Source: CAWBYL01 sp963793025
GTDB taxonomy: Bacteria > Actinomycetota > Acidimicrobiia > Acidimicrobiales > Acidimicrobilacustridaceae
Assembly (NCBI GenBank): GCA_963793025.1
Contig: CAWBYL010000005.1
Location: 186,001-250,000 of the forward strand
Length of the DNA: 64,000 nucleotides
Reading direction: 5' to 3'
Part shown: one piece after another, positions 24,232 through 32,070 of the stretch
Position numbering within the stretch: the stretch's first letter is position 1
How the letters are laid out: each line of letters opens with the position of its first letter
Notes under the pieces: generated by a model
What the model was told of the DNA's origin: nothing
Seen by the model: only the letters and a program-made list of their open reading frames with translations
Database searches by the model: none
Translations under genes and position numbers: made by a program

Positions 24232-24537
24232 ATGGAGATCAAAGCCGGCAGCCGACTTGCCTGCCCGCAGTGCACCGTGGAGCTCGTGGTCGTGCGGCCT
24301 CCCAGCGCTCCGGTGACCGTCACCTGTTCCGGTGAAGAGGTCGTGGAGGCGGGCGCCGAGCGCCCCGGTGCCGGTCATGGGGAGACGTCGGGCGACGGCG
24401 CCCTGGTGGGCAAGCGCTACTCCGACGAGGAGTCCGGTCTCGAGGTGCTGTGCGCCAAGCCCGGTCCGGGCACCCTGGCCGTCGACGGGCGCGAGATCAC
24501 CATCAAGGGCGCCAAGCCCCTTCCGTCCTCGGACTGA
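24232..24537 (+). CDS. small cysteine-containing (zinc-ribbon-like) protein
   Basis: A 101-residue acidic protein of unknown function. The N-terminus GSRLACPQCTVELVVV has a CxxC knuckle, and a third cysteine follows in TVTCSGEEV, while a fourth (LEVLCAKPG) lies in the second half, so one metal site is possible. No membrane helix or known enzyme motif is seen. GGGGAGG five bases before the ATG decides the start. It opens a seven-gene operon with the CoA ligase after it, which suggests an accessory role in acyl-CoA metabolism, for example a redox or carrier partner; this is inference. Confidence 0.65.
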   Translation: MEIKAGSRLACPQCTVELVVVRPPSAPVTVTCSGEEVVEAGAERPGAGHGETSGDGALVGKRYSDEESGLEVLCAKPGPGTLAVDGREITIKGAKPLPSSD

Positions 24538-24573
24538 CTCGAACCTCGACCGCTCGTCGATGCTGGAGACGCT

Positions 24574-26055
24574 GTGAACCTGTCGTTGTTGTTGGAGATG
24601 GCCGCTGGAGCGCTGGACGACCGAACTGCGGTGGTGTCGGGTGACGTGTCGGTGTCCTATGCCGAGTTGGATGGTGCGGCGCGTCGTTGTGCGGGGCGGT
24701 TCCTCGAGATGGGCGCCACGTCGGTGGTGTACTGCGGCACCAACGACGTCAGCTTCCCGGTGGCGTTGTTCGCGGCGGCGTATGCGGGGATCCCGTTCAT
24801 CCCGTTGAACTACCGGCTGGGTGAAGAGCAGCTGACGCCGCTGGTGGAGGCCAACGCCGGTGGGGTCGTGGTGGCCGAGGTGGAGCCGGTGGCCGGTGCC
24901 GATCCGGCGATGACGGTGGATCGGCGGGATCTGCTCGACGCGTCGTTCGCGCCAACCGGCGAGGTCGAGCTGCCGGGGTTCGTCGATCCCGACGACGTCG
25001 CGGTGTTGTTGTACACGTCGGGGACGTCGGGTACCCCGAAGGCGGCGATCCTGCGTCATCGTCATCTCACCGCGTATGTGATCGGGACGGTGGAGTTCGC
25101 CGGGGCCGAGCCTGATCAGGCGGCGTTGGTGACGGTTCCGCCGTATCACATCGCTGGTCTGGCCAACCTGTTGTCCAACGTCTACGCCGGTCGTCGCATC
25201 GTGTACCTGGACGCCTTCGATGCTCAGGTGTGGCTCGACACGGTGCGGTCCGAGGGTGTCACCAACGCCATGGTGGTGCCGACCATGTTGGCTCGGGTGG
25301 TGGCCCATCTGGCGGGGGCGCCGGCTGACGTTCCGACGCTGCGTACCCTGTCCTACGGCGGGGCCCGCATGCCGCTGCCGGTGCTGGAGCAGGCGTTGCA
25401 GTTGTTCCCCGACACCGGGTTCGTGAACGCCTACGGATTGACCGAGACGTCCTCGACGATCGCCTTGTTGGGTCCCGAGGACCATGCCGCGGCGTTCGCC
25501 GGTGATCCGGAGGCGAAGGTGCGCCTCGGTTCGGTGGGCAAGTTGTTGCCGGGTATCGAGGCCGAGGTCCGCGACGAGCTCGATCAGCCGGTGCCGTCGG
25601 GGGAGACCGGTCTGGTGTTCCTGCGGGGAGAGCAGATCTCGGGCGAGTACGACGGGGGGAGCATCGTCGACGCCGAGGGTTGGTTCCCCACCCGGGATCG
25701 GGGCTGGGTCGACGCCGAGGGCTACCTGTTCATCGAGGGGCGGGCCGACGACACCATCATCCGGGGCGGGGAGAACATCGCGCCGGCCGAGATCGAGGAC
25801 GTCCTGGTCCGCCACGACCTGGTGGTCGACGCCGTGGTGGTGGGGGTGCCCGACGACGAGTGGGGTCAGCGCATCGCCGCGGTGGTGGTGTTGGCCGAGG
25901 GCGAGAAGCTCGAGGTCGATGAGCTCCAGGCGTTCTGCCGGATCCACCTGCGGGGCTCCAAGACCCCCGAGATCATCGAGTTCCGCGCCGAGCTGCCCCG
26001 CACCCCGACGGGCAAGGTCCTGCGCCGTGTCGTCCTCGCCGACCTGACCAGCTGA
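24574..26055 (+). CDS. AMP-dependent acyl-CoA synthetase/ligase
   Basis: A 493-residue adenylate-forming enzyme that activates a carboxylic acid to acyl-AMP and then acyl-CoA. Signature motifs are the P-loop-like YTSGTSGTPKAA (about 147-158), YGLTETSS (near 287), TRDRGWVDAEGYLFIEGR with the RxDD hinge and the C-terminal PRTPTGKVLRR with the catalytic lysine. Start is GTG with a weak GGAG upstream. The following two-thirds of the operon encodes crotonases and a CoA-transferase, so the ligase probably feeds them. The 5' part uses many TTG, GTG and CGT codons, shifting to C-ending codons toward the 3' end. Confidence 0.88.
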   Translation: MNLSLLLEMAAGALDDRTAVVSGDVSVSYAELDGAARRCAGRFLEMGATSVVYCGTNDVSFPVALFAAAYAGIPFIPLNYRLGEEQLTPLVEANAGGVVVAEVEPVAGADPAMTVDRRDLLDASFAPTGEVELPGFVDPDDVAVLLYTSGTSGTPKAAILRHRHLTAYVIGTVEFAGAEPDQAALVTVPPYHIAGLANLLSNVYAGRRIVYLDAFDAQVWLDTVRSEGVTNAMVVPTMLARVVAHLAGAPADVPTLRTLSYGGARMPLPVLEQALQLFPDTGFVNAYGLTETSSTIALLGPEDHAAAFAGDPEAKVRLGSVGKLLPGIEAEVRDELDQPVPSGETGLVFLRGEQISGEYDGGSIVDAEGWFPTRDRGWVDAEGYLFIEGRADDTIIRGGENIAPAEIEDVLVRHDLVVDAVVVGVPDDEWGQRIAAVVVLAEGEKLEVDELQAFCRIHLRGSKTPEIIEFRAELPRTPTGKVLRRVVLADLTS

Positions 26056-26062
26056 AACCGTG

Positions 26063-26092
26063 GTCCCCGACCCGGCCGACCGGGAAGGGGAC
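26063..26092 (+). promoter_or_regulatory. intercistronic stem-loop before the crotonase gene
   Basis: GTCCCC pairs with GGGGAC and, inside it, CCCGG pairs with CCGGG around a CCGA loop, making a 30-base hairpin with one 2x2 internal loop. It begins eight bases after the ligase stop and ends one base before the AGGAGG ribosome site (26094-26099). A role in mRNA processing or in tuning translation of the next gene is possible; without a T-run it is not a classic terminator. Confidence 0.45.
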
Positions 26093-26106
26093 GAGGAGGC
26101 GCCGCC

Positions 26107-26865
26107 ATGGCTGTCGTGCACGTCGAGGTCTCCGATCGCGTGGCCGTCGTCACCCTCGACGACCCGGAGCGACGAAACGTCGTCTCCCACTCCCTGAACG
26201 GGGAGCTGATCGCCGCCCTCGACGATCTGGAGGCCCGCGACGACGTGGGCGCGATCGTCGTCACCGGCCGGCCTCCGGCGTTCTGCGCCGGTGCCGACCT
26301 GGCCGACCTGGCGGCCTGCTCGACGACCGAGGAGCTGACCTCGATCTACGCCGGGTTCCTGCGCCTCGCCGGGTCACCGCTCCCGACCGTGGCCGCCGTG
26401 AACGGGCCGGCGGTGGGCGCCGGCCTGAACATGGTCCTGGCCTGCGACGTCGTGGTGGCGGCGGAGTCGGCGAGGTTCGACACCCGCTTCCTGCAGCTCG
26501 GCATCCATCCGGGGGGCGGCCACACCTGGCGTCTGCGCCGCATCACCGACCGGCAGACCACCATGGCTCTCGTGCTCTTCGGTGAGATCGTCGACGGGCC
26601 CCGGGCCGCGGAGATCGGGCTGGCCTGGAGCTGCGTGGCCGACGACCAGCTGCTCGACGAGGCTCGCCGGCTCGCCGATCGGGCGGCGGCCGCACCGCCG
26701 ACGTTGGCCCGTCAGATCAAGGCCACCATCGTGGGCACCGACGCCATCACCACCGCAGACGACGCGGTGGCGGCCGAGCTCGGCCCCCAGCTGCGGTCCA
26801 TGGCCGATCCCGCCTTCACCGATCTGCTCGAGCGGATGCGGTCCCGGATCTCCGGCCGCCGGTAG
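26107..26865 (+). CDS. enoyl-CoA hydratase/isomerase family protein
   Basis: A 252-residue crotonase. The CoA-binding and oxyanion regions are PPAFCAGADLADL (about 57-69) and VNGPAVGAGLNMVLACDVVVA (near 98-118, written here as VNGPAVGAGLN). The position of the second hydratase glutamate region reads RFLQLGIHPGGGHTWRL, without the usual glutamate pair, so the reaction is not assured. AGGAGG precedes the ATG at seven bases. The stop overlaps the GTG start of the CoA-transferase by one base, fixing it in the operon. Confidence 0.85.
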   Translation: MAVVHVEVSDRVAVVTLDDPERRNVVSHSLNGELIAALDDLEARDDVGAIVVTGRPPAFCAGADLADLAACSTTEELTSIYAGFLRLAGSPLPTVAAVNGPAVGAGLNMVLACDVVVAAESARFDTRFLQLGIHPGGGHTWRLRRITDRQTTMALVLFGEIVDGPRAAEIGLAWSCVADDQLLDEARRLADRAAAAPPTLARQIKATIVGTDAITTADDAVAAELGPQLRSMADPAFTDLLERMRSRISGRR

Positions 26866-27965
26866 TGCGGGAAGGGGTGGCTTCCGGCTGGGCCGGTGCT
26901 GTGGCCCTCGCGGCGACGGCGCTGGCCGAGCGGGAGCGGACCGTGGATGTGGGCCCGGCGCCGGAAGAGTCGCCCGAGAACATGCTCTCGATGCGGTCGT
27001 CGTTCACCGGCTGGGCGCCCTCGGGCCAGACGTCCGCGGGTGGAGCCACCCGACTCGTGGCCGCGGTCGACGGCTGGGTGGCGGTCGCCCTTCCCCGCCC
27101 GGACGATCTCGAGCTCCTCCCGGCCTGGTTGGGCGTCGACGGCCCCGCCGCGGCGGTAGCCGAGCCGCCGTGGCCCGCAGTGGAGCACGCGATCGGTCGC
27201 CGTGACGTGGCCGGCCTGGTCGGGTCCGGCCAGGAGCTGGGTCTGGCGGTGGCGGCCGTTCCCGACGCGAGCGCAGGGGTCGACGAACAGCTGCGGGCCC
27301 GGGGCACCGCGGCGGCGAACCGGCCCTACCGGGTCGACGCCGTCGCCCCGGTCGCCAGGCCCCGTGCGGTGGCCGGAGCTCGAGTCGTGGACCTGTCGTC
27401 GTTGTGGGCCGGGCCCCTGTGTGCTCGCCTGCTCGGACAGGCGGGGGCGTCGGTGCTCAAGGTCGAGTCGACCACCCGCCCGGACGGCGCTCGTCTCGGC
27501 GACGCGTCGTTCTACACCTGGCTCCACCCCGACCAGGAGGAGAGAGCGGTGCCCTTGGCCACGCCGGCCGGGGTCGACGAGCTGCGCGACCTGGTCGCGG
27601 GAGCCGACGTGGTGATCGAGGGTTCCCGGCCGCGTGCCCTCGCCCGGATGGGCATCGACCCCGCAGCCGTGGTGGCGGCGCGTCCTGGCACGGTGTGGGT
27701 GGCGATCACCGCCTACGGGCGCTGCGGACCCTGGTCCAACCGGGTGGGCTTCGGCGACGACGCCGCCGCCGCCGGCGGTCTGGTCGAGCGGGCCCACGAC
27801 CAGACGCCGTCGTTCGTGGGGGACGCCGTGGCCGATCCGCTGGCCGGTGTGGTGGCGGCCGCCCTGGTCGGTCGGGTCCTCGCCGCCGGTGGAGGGGCGA
27901 TCGTCGACGTCGCGCTACGAGAGGTCGCCCGATGTGCCGCCGCCGGAGGGCACGTCGAGTGGTGA
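26865..27965 (+). CDS. CaiB/BaiF-type CoA-transferase with tail-first domain order
   Basis: A 366-residue class III CoA-transferase relative. The usual N-terminal opening of the family, here ARVVDLSSLWAGPLCARLLG with KVESTTRPDGAR, appears only at about residue 170, and is followed by ADVVIEGSRPRALARMGI and ITAYGRCGPW and by GDAVADPLAGVVAAAL, which holds the likely acyl-accepting aspartate. The first 160 residues contain DGWVAVALPRPDDLELLPAWL, which resembles the small domain that normally comes later. So the order looks permuted. I recall similar arrangements in actinobacterial CoA-transferases, so this may be a separate subfamily. Start GTG overlaps the preceding stop, and the stop overlaps the next GTG. 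Confidence 0.75.
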   Translation: MREGVASGWAGAVALAATALAERERTVDVGPAPEESPENMLSMRSSFTGWAPSGQTSAGGATRLVAAVDGWVAVALPRPDDLELLPAWLGVDGPAAAVAEPPWPAVEHAIGRRDVAGLVGSGQELGLAVAAVPDASAGVDEQLRARGTAAANRPYRVDAVAPVARPRAVAGARVVDLSSLWAGPLCARLLGQAGASVLKVESTTRPDGARLGDASFYTWLHPDQEERAVPLATPAGVDELRDLVAGADVVIEGSRPRALARMGIDPAAVVAARPGTVWVAITAYGRCGPWSNRVGFGDDAAAAGGLVERAHDQTPSFVGDAVADPLAGVVAAALVGRVLAAGGGAIVDVALREVARCAAAGGHVEW

Positions 27966-29371
27966 CGGCCCTGGTCGTCGCCGACGCCGAGGTCGACGGT
28001 CGTCGAGTCGACGTCCGGGTGGAGGGGGACGGCGTGACCGCCGTCGGTCCGTCCGTCGACCGCTCCGGGGCGGAGCTCGTCGCCGCCGCCGGCGGTGCGC
28101 TCCTGCCCGGCCTCCACGACCACCACGTCCATCTCCTGGCCATGGCCGCCCGCCGGGCTGAGATCGACCTCGACGGCCTCACCGACCCGGCCGCCGTGGA
28201 CCGGGCCCTCACCTCGGCCGTGGTGGCCGTCGAGCCCGGCCGCTGGGTCCGAGCCGGCGGCTACGACGAGCATCGCCACGGCGTGCTCGACCGCCGTCGC
28301 CTCGACGCCGTCGCATCGGGTGCGGCGGTCCGGGTCCAGCACCGCAGCGGTCTGTCCTGGATCCTCGGTTCGGAGGGCCTCCGCCTCGTGGGTGTCGACC
28401 CCGCCAGCCGGTCCCCGGGACCGGCGGAGCCGGCCGGGGTCGAGCGCGGTCCCAACGGGTCGCCCACGGGCTGGCTGCACCGGCTGGACGGGTGGCTGGC
28501 CGAACGGATCCCGCGCCCGATGCCCGATCTGGCGCCGGTCGGCCGCGCCCTGGCCGCGGTCGGGATCACCGGTGTCACCGACGCCACCCCCCGACTGGGC
28601 TCCGTCCGCCTCAGGGCCCTCCGGGAGGCGATCGGGGACGGATCGCTGCCCGCCCGCCTGGTGGTGCTGGGAGCGGACGAACCCAGCGAGGTCGCGGGAT
28701 GGGCGACCCTCGGTCCGGCCAAGCTCCTGGCCGACGAGTACGTGGGCCTCGACCCCGACTCGCTGGCCGCAGCGGTGGCCGCCGCTCACGCCGCCCGCCG
28801 GGCCGTGGCCATCCATGCCGTCACCCGGGCCGAGAACGTGGTGGCGGTCGGGGCCCTGACTGCCGGCCCGCCCCGTCCGGGCGACCGCATCGAGCACGGG
28901 TCGGTCCTCCCTCCCGAGCTCGACGAGGCGCTGGCCGTCCGGGGCATCACCGTCGTGGTGCAGCCCGCTCTCGTCGCCGAGCGGGGCGACCACCACCTGG
29001 CCACGGTCGAGCCCGCCGACCTCGGGGCGCTGCACCGGGCCGCGTCCCTTCTGGCCGCCGGGGTGCACGTGGCCGCGGGGAGCGACGCTCCGGTGACCGA
29101 CGTGGACCCGTGGGCGGGCATCGCCGCCGCCTCCACCCGGCGCACCCGCACCGGTCGGCAGCTCGGTCCAGCCGAACGGGTACCCGCCGCCACCGCACTC
29201 GGTTGGTACCTGTCCGATCCGCACGACCCGGGGGGTCCGGCCCGGCGGGTGGTTCCGGGCGCCCCCGCCGACCTGTGCCTCCTGCACGTCCCGCTGGCCG
29301 CCGCCCTGGCCCGACCCACCGCCGAGCAGGTGCGGGCGACATGGGTGGGCGGCAGGCTGGTGGGCCCATGA
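27962..29371 (+). CDS. amidohydrolase family protein (YtcJ-like)
   Basis: A 469-residue metal-dependent hydrolase. After a short beta-sandwich segment it reads LLPGLHDHHVHLLAMAARR, the HxH metal motif, then HAVTRAENVV and DRIEHGSVLPP (third and fourth histidine sites) and VAAGSDAPVTDVDPWAGI with the final metal aspartate, closing with a second sandwich strand APADLCLLHV. This is the amidohydrolase 3/YtcJ pattern. Members hydrolyse amides, formamides or cyclic bonds; the substrate is unknown. GTG 27962 overlaps the CoA-transferase stop. Its place among acyl-CoA enzymes suggests it frees an acid or opens a ring for the ligase. Confidence 0.82.
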   Translation: MTALVVADAEVDGRRVDVRVEGDGVTAVGPSVDRSGAELVAAAGGALLPGLHDHHVHLLAMAARRAEIDLDGLTDPAAVDRALTSAVVAVEPGRWVRAGGYDEHRHGVLDRRRLDAVASGAAVRVQHRSGLSWILGSEGLRLVGVDPASRSPGPAEPAGVERGPNGSPTGWLHRLDGWLAERIPRPMPDLAPVGRALAAVGITGVTDATPRLGSVRLRALREAIGDGSLPARLVVLGADEPSEVAGWATLGPAKLLADEYVGLDPDSLAAAVAAAHAARRAVAIHAVTRAENVVAVGALTAGPPRPGDRIEHGSVLPPELDEALAVRGITVVVQPALVAERGDHHLATVEPADLGALHRAASLLAAGVHVAAGSDAPVTDVDPWAGIAAASTRRTRTGRQLGPAERVPAATALGWYLSDPHDPGGPARRVVPGAPADLCLLHVPLAAALARPTAEQVRATWVGGRLVGP

Positions 29372-30468
29372 CCGCGCCGCCCCTCCTCGACCTTCTCGAT
29401 CTCGACGACGCCATCGCACTGGCGACGGCGCTCGACGACACGGTGGTGGGTGCGGTGGCCGGCCGCCCGGCCATCGCCGTGGCGGTGGACGGCGCCACCG
29501 AGCCGGCGGACCTGGCTCGCCTCATGGCCTTGGTCGCCCCCGCCCCGCTCGTTGTCATCGCCGTGGCCACAGATGCCGCCGCCTGTCGGTCGACTCCGCC
29601 GTGCGACGTGGCCCTCACCGACCTCCCCGATGCGCCGAGACCGTGGGTGAGCTGCCCCGACGGAACGACGGCCGAGCTGGCCGCCCTGGGCGCCGCCGTC
29701 GAGGCCGCCCCCGGAGCGGCCACCGCACTGGCCCAGCTGCTCCGGGTGGGAGAGGAGCTGACCGCGGCGGAGGCGGTGGTGGCCGAGTCGTGGGTCTACA
29801 GCCTCCTCCAGTCGGGCGAGCACCACCGGAGCTGGTTGGCCGGCCGCGCCGGGCGGACCCGCCGGCCCCGCCCGGAGCAGCCGGTGGTGCGGCTGCACCG
29901 CGATGGTGGCTCCCTCCAGATCACCCTCGATCGGCCCGAGGTCCGCAACGCCTACGGGGTGCGCATGCGCGACGAGCTGGTCGAGGCGTTGCTGCTGGTC
30001 GAGGCCGACCCGTCGATCACGTCGGTCGACCTCCGCGGGACCGGCCCCGCCTTCTGCAGTGGTGGGGACCTCGATGAGTTCGGCACGGCGGCCGACCCGG
30101 TGACGGCCCACGTGGTGCGCACGACCCGCAACGCGGGTCTCCACGTCATCCGGGTGGCCGACCGGGTCGTCGCCCACGTCCACGGCCCGTGCGTCGGGGC
30201 GGGGGTGGAGATCCCCGCCTTCGCCCACGAGGTGGTGGCCCGGTCCGACGCCACCTTCCTCCTCCCCGAGGTCGGCATGGGCCTGGTGCCGGGCGCCGGG
30301 GGCACCTCGAGCATCCCCCGCCGCATCGGTCGCCACCGGGCGGCGTACCTGGCCCTGCGGGGTCGACCGGTCGACGCCGCCACCGCCCTGGTGTGGGGCC
30401 TGGTCGACGTGGTCGACGACGACGCCTTCGCCGCAACCGATCGCCCGGCGCCCCCGCCCGACCTCTGA
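29368..30468 (+). CDS. enoyl-CoA hydratase/isomerase with extra N-terminal half
   Basis: A 366-residue crotonase. Residues from about 185 form the standard fold: LQITLDRPEVRNAYGVRMRD, GPAFCSGGDLDEFG (oxyanion loop), VHGPCVGAGVEIPAFA and LLPEVGMGLVPGAGGTSSIP, where E in PEVGMG is at the classical catalytic position. The first 160 residues end in a helical stretch, AESWVYSLLQSGEHHRSWLAGR, that resembles the C-terminal segment normally found at the end of crotonases. Thus a second, partial crotonase half may be fused in front. It starts at ATG 29368 overlapping the amidohydrolase stop and is read in the same operon. Confidence 0.8.
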   Translation: MTAPPLLDLLDLDDAIALATALDDTVVGAVAGRPAIAVAVDGATEPADLARLMALVAPAPLVVIAVATDAAACRSTPPCDVALTDLPDAPRPWVSCPDGTTAELAALGAAVEAAPGAATALAQLLRVGEELTAAEAVVAESWVYSLLQSGEHHRSWLAGRAGRTRRPRPEQPVVRLHRDGGSLQITLDRPEVRNAYGVRMRDELVEALLLVEADPSITSVDLRGTGPAFCSGGDLDEFGTAADPVTAHVVRTTRNAGLHVIRVADRVVAHVHGPCVGAGVEIPAFAHEVVARSDATFLLPEVGMGLVPGAGGTSSIPRRIGRHRAAYLALRGRPVDAATALVWGLVDVVDDDAFAATDRPAPPPDL

Positions 30469-30479
30469 GGAGCACGCCC

Positions 30480-31082
30480 ATGAACACCGACGGAGACCCC
30501 ACGGCGGGGTCGCACGAGTGGGAGACGTGGCGCCGACGGGTCGACCTCGACCAGTACGACGAGCGATGGCATCGGATGGCCGCCTCCGGGGAGAACCCCC
30601 ACGGCGAGGCCGACCTCGTCAGCTCCTTCCACCCGACGTCCGTGCTCGACGCCGGTTGTGGCACCGGTCGGGTGGGCATCGAACTGGCCCGTCGCGGAGT
30701 CGAGGTGGTGGGAGTCGACCTCGACCCGGACCTCCTCCAGCGGGCGATCACCAAGGCGCCGGAGCTCACCTGGCTCGTCGCCGACCTGGCCGACCTCGAG
30801 CTGGACCTCACCTTCGACGTCGTCGTCGCCGCCGGCAACGTGATCGGGTTCGTGACCGTCGGTGCCCGGGCCGCTGCGGTCCAGGGTATGGCCCGCCACG
30901 TCGCACCCGGAGGGCGCCTGGTGGTCGGCTGGCAACAGCGGGCCGGGTGGCCCACCGTCGACGACCACGAGGCGTGGTGTGCCGAGGCCGGGCTCCGCCC
31001 GGAGCACCGGTTCGCCACCTGGGCCGGCGACCCGTTCACCGAGGGTGGCGACTACGTCGTCACCGTGCACCGCCGTCCCTGA
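30480..31082 (+). CDS. class I SAM-dependent methyltransferase
   Basis: A 200-residue soluble methyltransferase. The SAM site is SVLDAGCGTGRVGIELARRG (motif I), GVDLDP (acidic loop) and DVVVAAGNVI (motif IV region). It resembles small methyltransferases of the UbiE/Tellurite type with no clear substrate domain. AGGAG lies seven bases before the ATG, twelve bases after the crotonase stop, so it is probably the last gene of the acyl-CoA operon. The acceptor substrate is unknown. Confidence 0.85.
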   Translation: MNTDGDPTAGSHEWETWRRRVDLDQYDERWHRMAASGENPHGEADLVSSFHPTSVLDAGCGTGRVGIELARRGVEVVGVDLDPDLLQRAITKAPELTWLVADLADLELDLTFDVVVAAGNVIGFVTVGARAAAVQGMARHVAPGGRLVVGWQQRAGWPTVDDHEAWCAEAGLRPEHRFATWAGDPFTEGGDYVVTVHRRP

Positions 31083-31197
31083 ACGCCGCCGGCCTCGCCT
31101 CACACCTCCGCTCCCAGGACCCGGAGAAGGCAGGAACCGAGGCGGTGGCAACCGGGGCCGTGGGCGGGGGCGGGGGCACGTCCTACGATCGAGGGTC

Positions 31198-32061
31198 GTG
31201 AGCGCCCGCCCGGAGATCGTCGTCACCGCCACCCGGCGCCGGGCCGACGGCGGCCCGAGCGCCCGGGCCCTGCTGATCTCGGTCATCGGCCAGTGGGCCC
31301 TGCCCCACGATGTCGCCGTCTGGAACACCACGTTGGTCGGGGCCCTCGAGGCCCTGGGGGTGGAGGAGCGGGCCGCTCGGCAGGCCATCAACCGCACGGC
31401 GGCCGACGGTTGGCTCGAGGGCGAATCGGTGGGCCGCTACACCCGGTGGCACATCACGGCGACCGGCCGCCGGCTGCTCGACACCGCCTGGGCCCGGCTC
31501 CAACGCTCGCTCTACCTCGATCAGCGGTGGGACGGCCGGTTCCTGCTGCTGGTGCTGGCCGGCCCCGGGCCCGACCGCCCCACCCGCGAGCGGTTGGCGA
31601 CCCGCCTGGACTTCGAGGGCTTCGGCACCCTCGGGCCCAACCTGTGGATCTCGGCCGACCGGCGGGCCCGAGCGGGGGCCGAGGCGCTGCTCGAGGGCTT
31701 CGACCTCGCCGAGCGGGCCCTTCTGTTCGACTCGACGACCGTGTCGGGAGCCGAGACGCCGGCCGAGGTGGTGGCCGCGGCCTGGGATCTCGACACGGCC
31801 GCGGCGGCTCACGAGTCCCTCCTCGACGCGTTCGACGGCGTCGTGCCGGCCGACGACCGCGAGGCGTTCGCCCTGACCACCCGGCTCTCCCACGAGTGGC
31901 GCCACCTGCTCAGCGTGGATCCGGCCCTCCCCGCCGAGCTGCTCCCACAGGATTGGCCCGGTGTCCGCGCCGCCGAGATGTTCCACCGGTGTCGATCCGC
32001 CTGGGCGCCGGCGGCGACGTCGTACTACACAACGTTGGCCGCGGAGTCTGTTGTGTCGTAG
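31198..32061 (+). CDS. PaaX family transcriptional regulator
   Basis: A 287-residue regulator. The N-terminal winged helix is seen as SARALLISVIGQWALP and VEERAARQAINRTAADGWLEG, and the C-terminal part WRHLLSVDPALPAELLPQDW, as in PaaX where it accompanies a ferredoxin-like and a helical domain. PaaX represses phenylacetate catabolism in response to phenylacetyl-CoA; this homologue probably senses another acyl-CoA. Start GTG 31198. It lies between the acyl-CoA operon and an amidohydrolase gene, and an inverted repeat sits at its own 3' end in front of the latter. It could control both. Confidence 0.82.
   Translation: MSARPEIVVTATRRRADGGPSARALLISVIGQWALPHDVAVWNTTLVGALEALGVEERAARQAINRTAADGWLEGESVGRYTRWHITATGRRLLDTAWARLQRSLYLDQRWDGRFLLLVLAGPGPDRPTRERLATRLDFEGFGTLGPNLWISADRRARAGAEALLEGFDLAERALLFDSTTVSGAETPAEVVAAAWDLDTAAAAHESLLDAFDGVVPADDREAFALTTRLSHEWRHLLSVDPALPAELLPQDWPGVRAAEMFHRCRSAWAPAATSYYTTLAAESVVS
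32027..32056. promoter_or_regulatory. candidate PaaX-type operator, 7-bp inverted repeat
   Basis: ACACAAC at 32027-32033 and GTTGTGT at 32050-32056 are perfect inverted copies with a 16-base spacer, inside the last codons of the PaaX gene. The right arm lies between the proposed -35 and -10 of the amidohydrolase promoter, where a repressor would block transcription. Confidence 0.45.
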
Positions 32062-32064
32062 ATT
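32035..32064 (+). promoter_or_regulatory. candidate promoter, leaderless, for amidohydrolase 32071
   Basis: TTGGCC (32035-32040), an 18-base spacer, TAGATT (32059-32064) and six bases to the ATG. The predicted transcription start coincides with the start codon. Confidence 0.45.
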
Positions 32065-32070
32065 GAGCTC

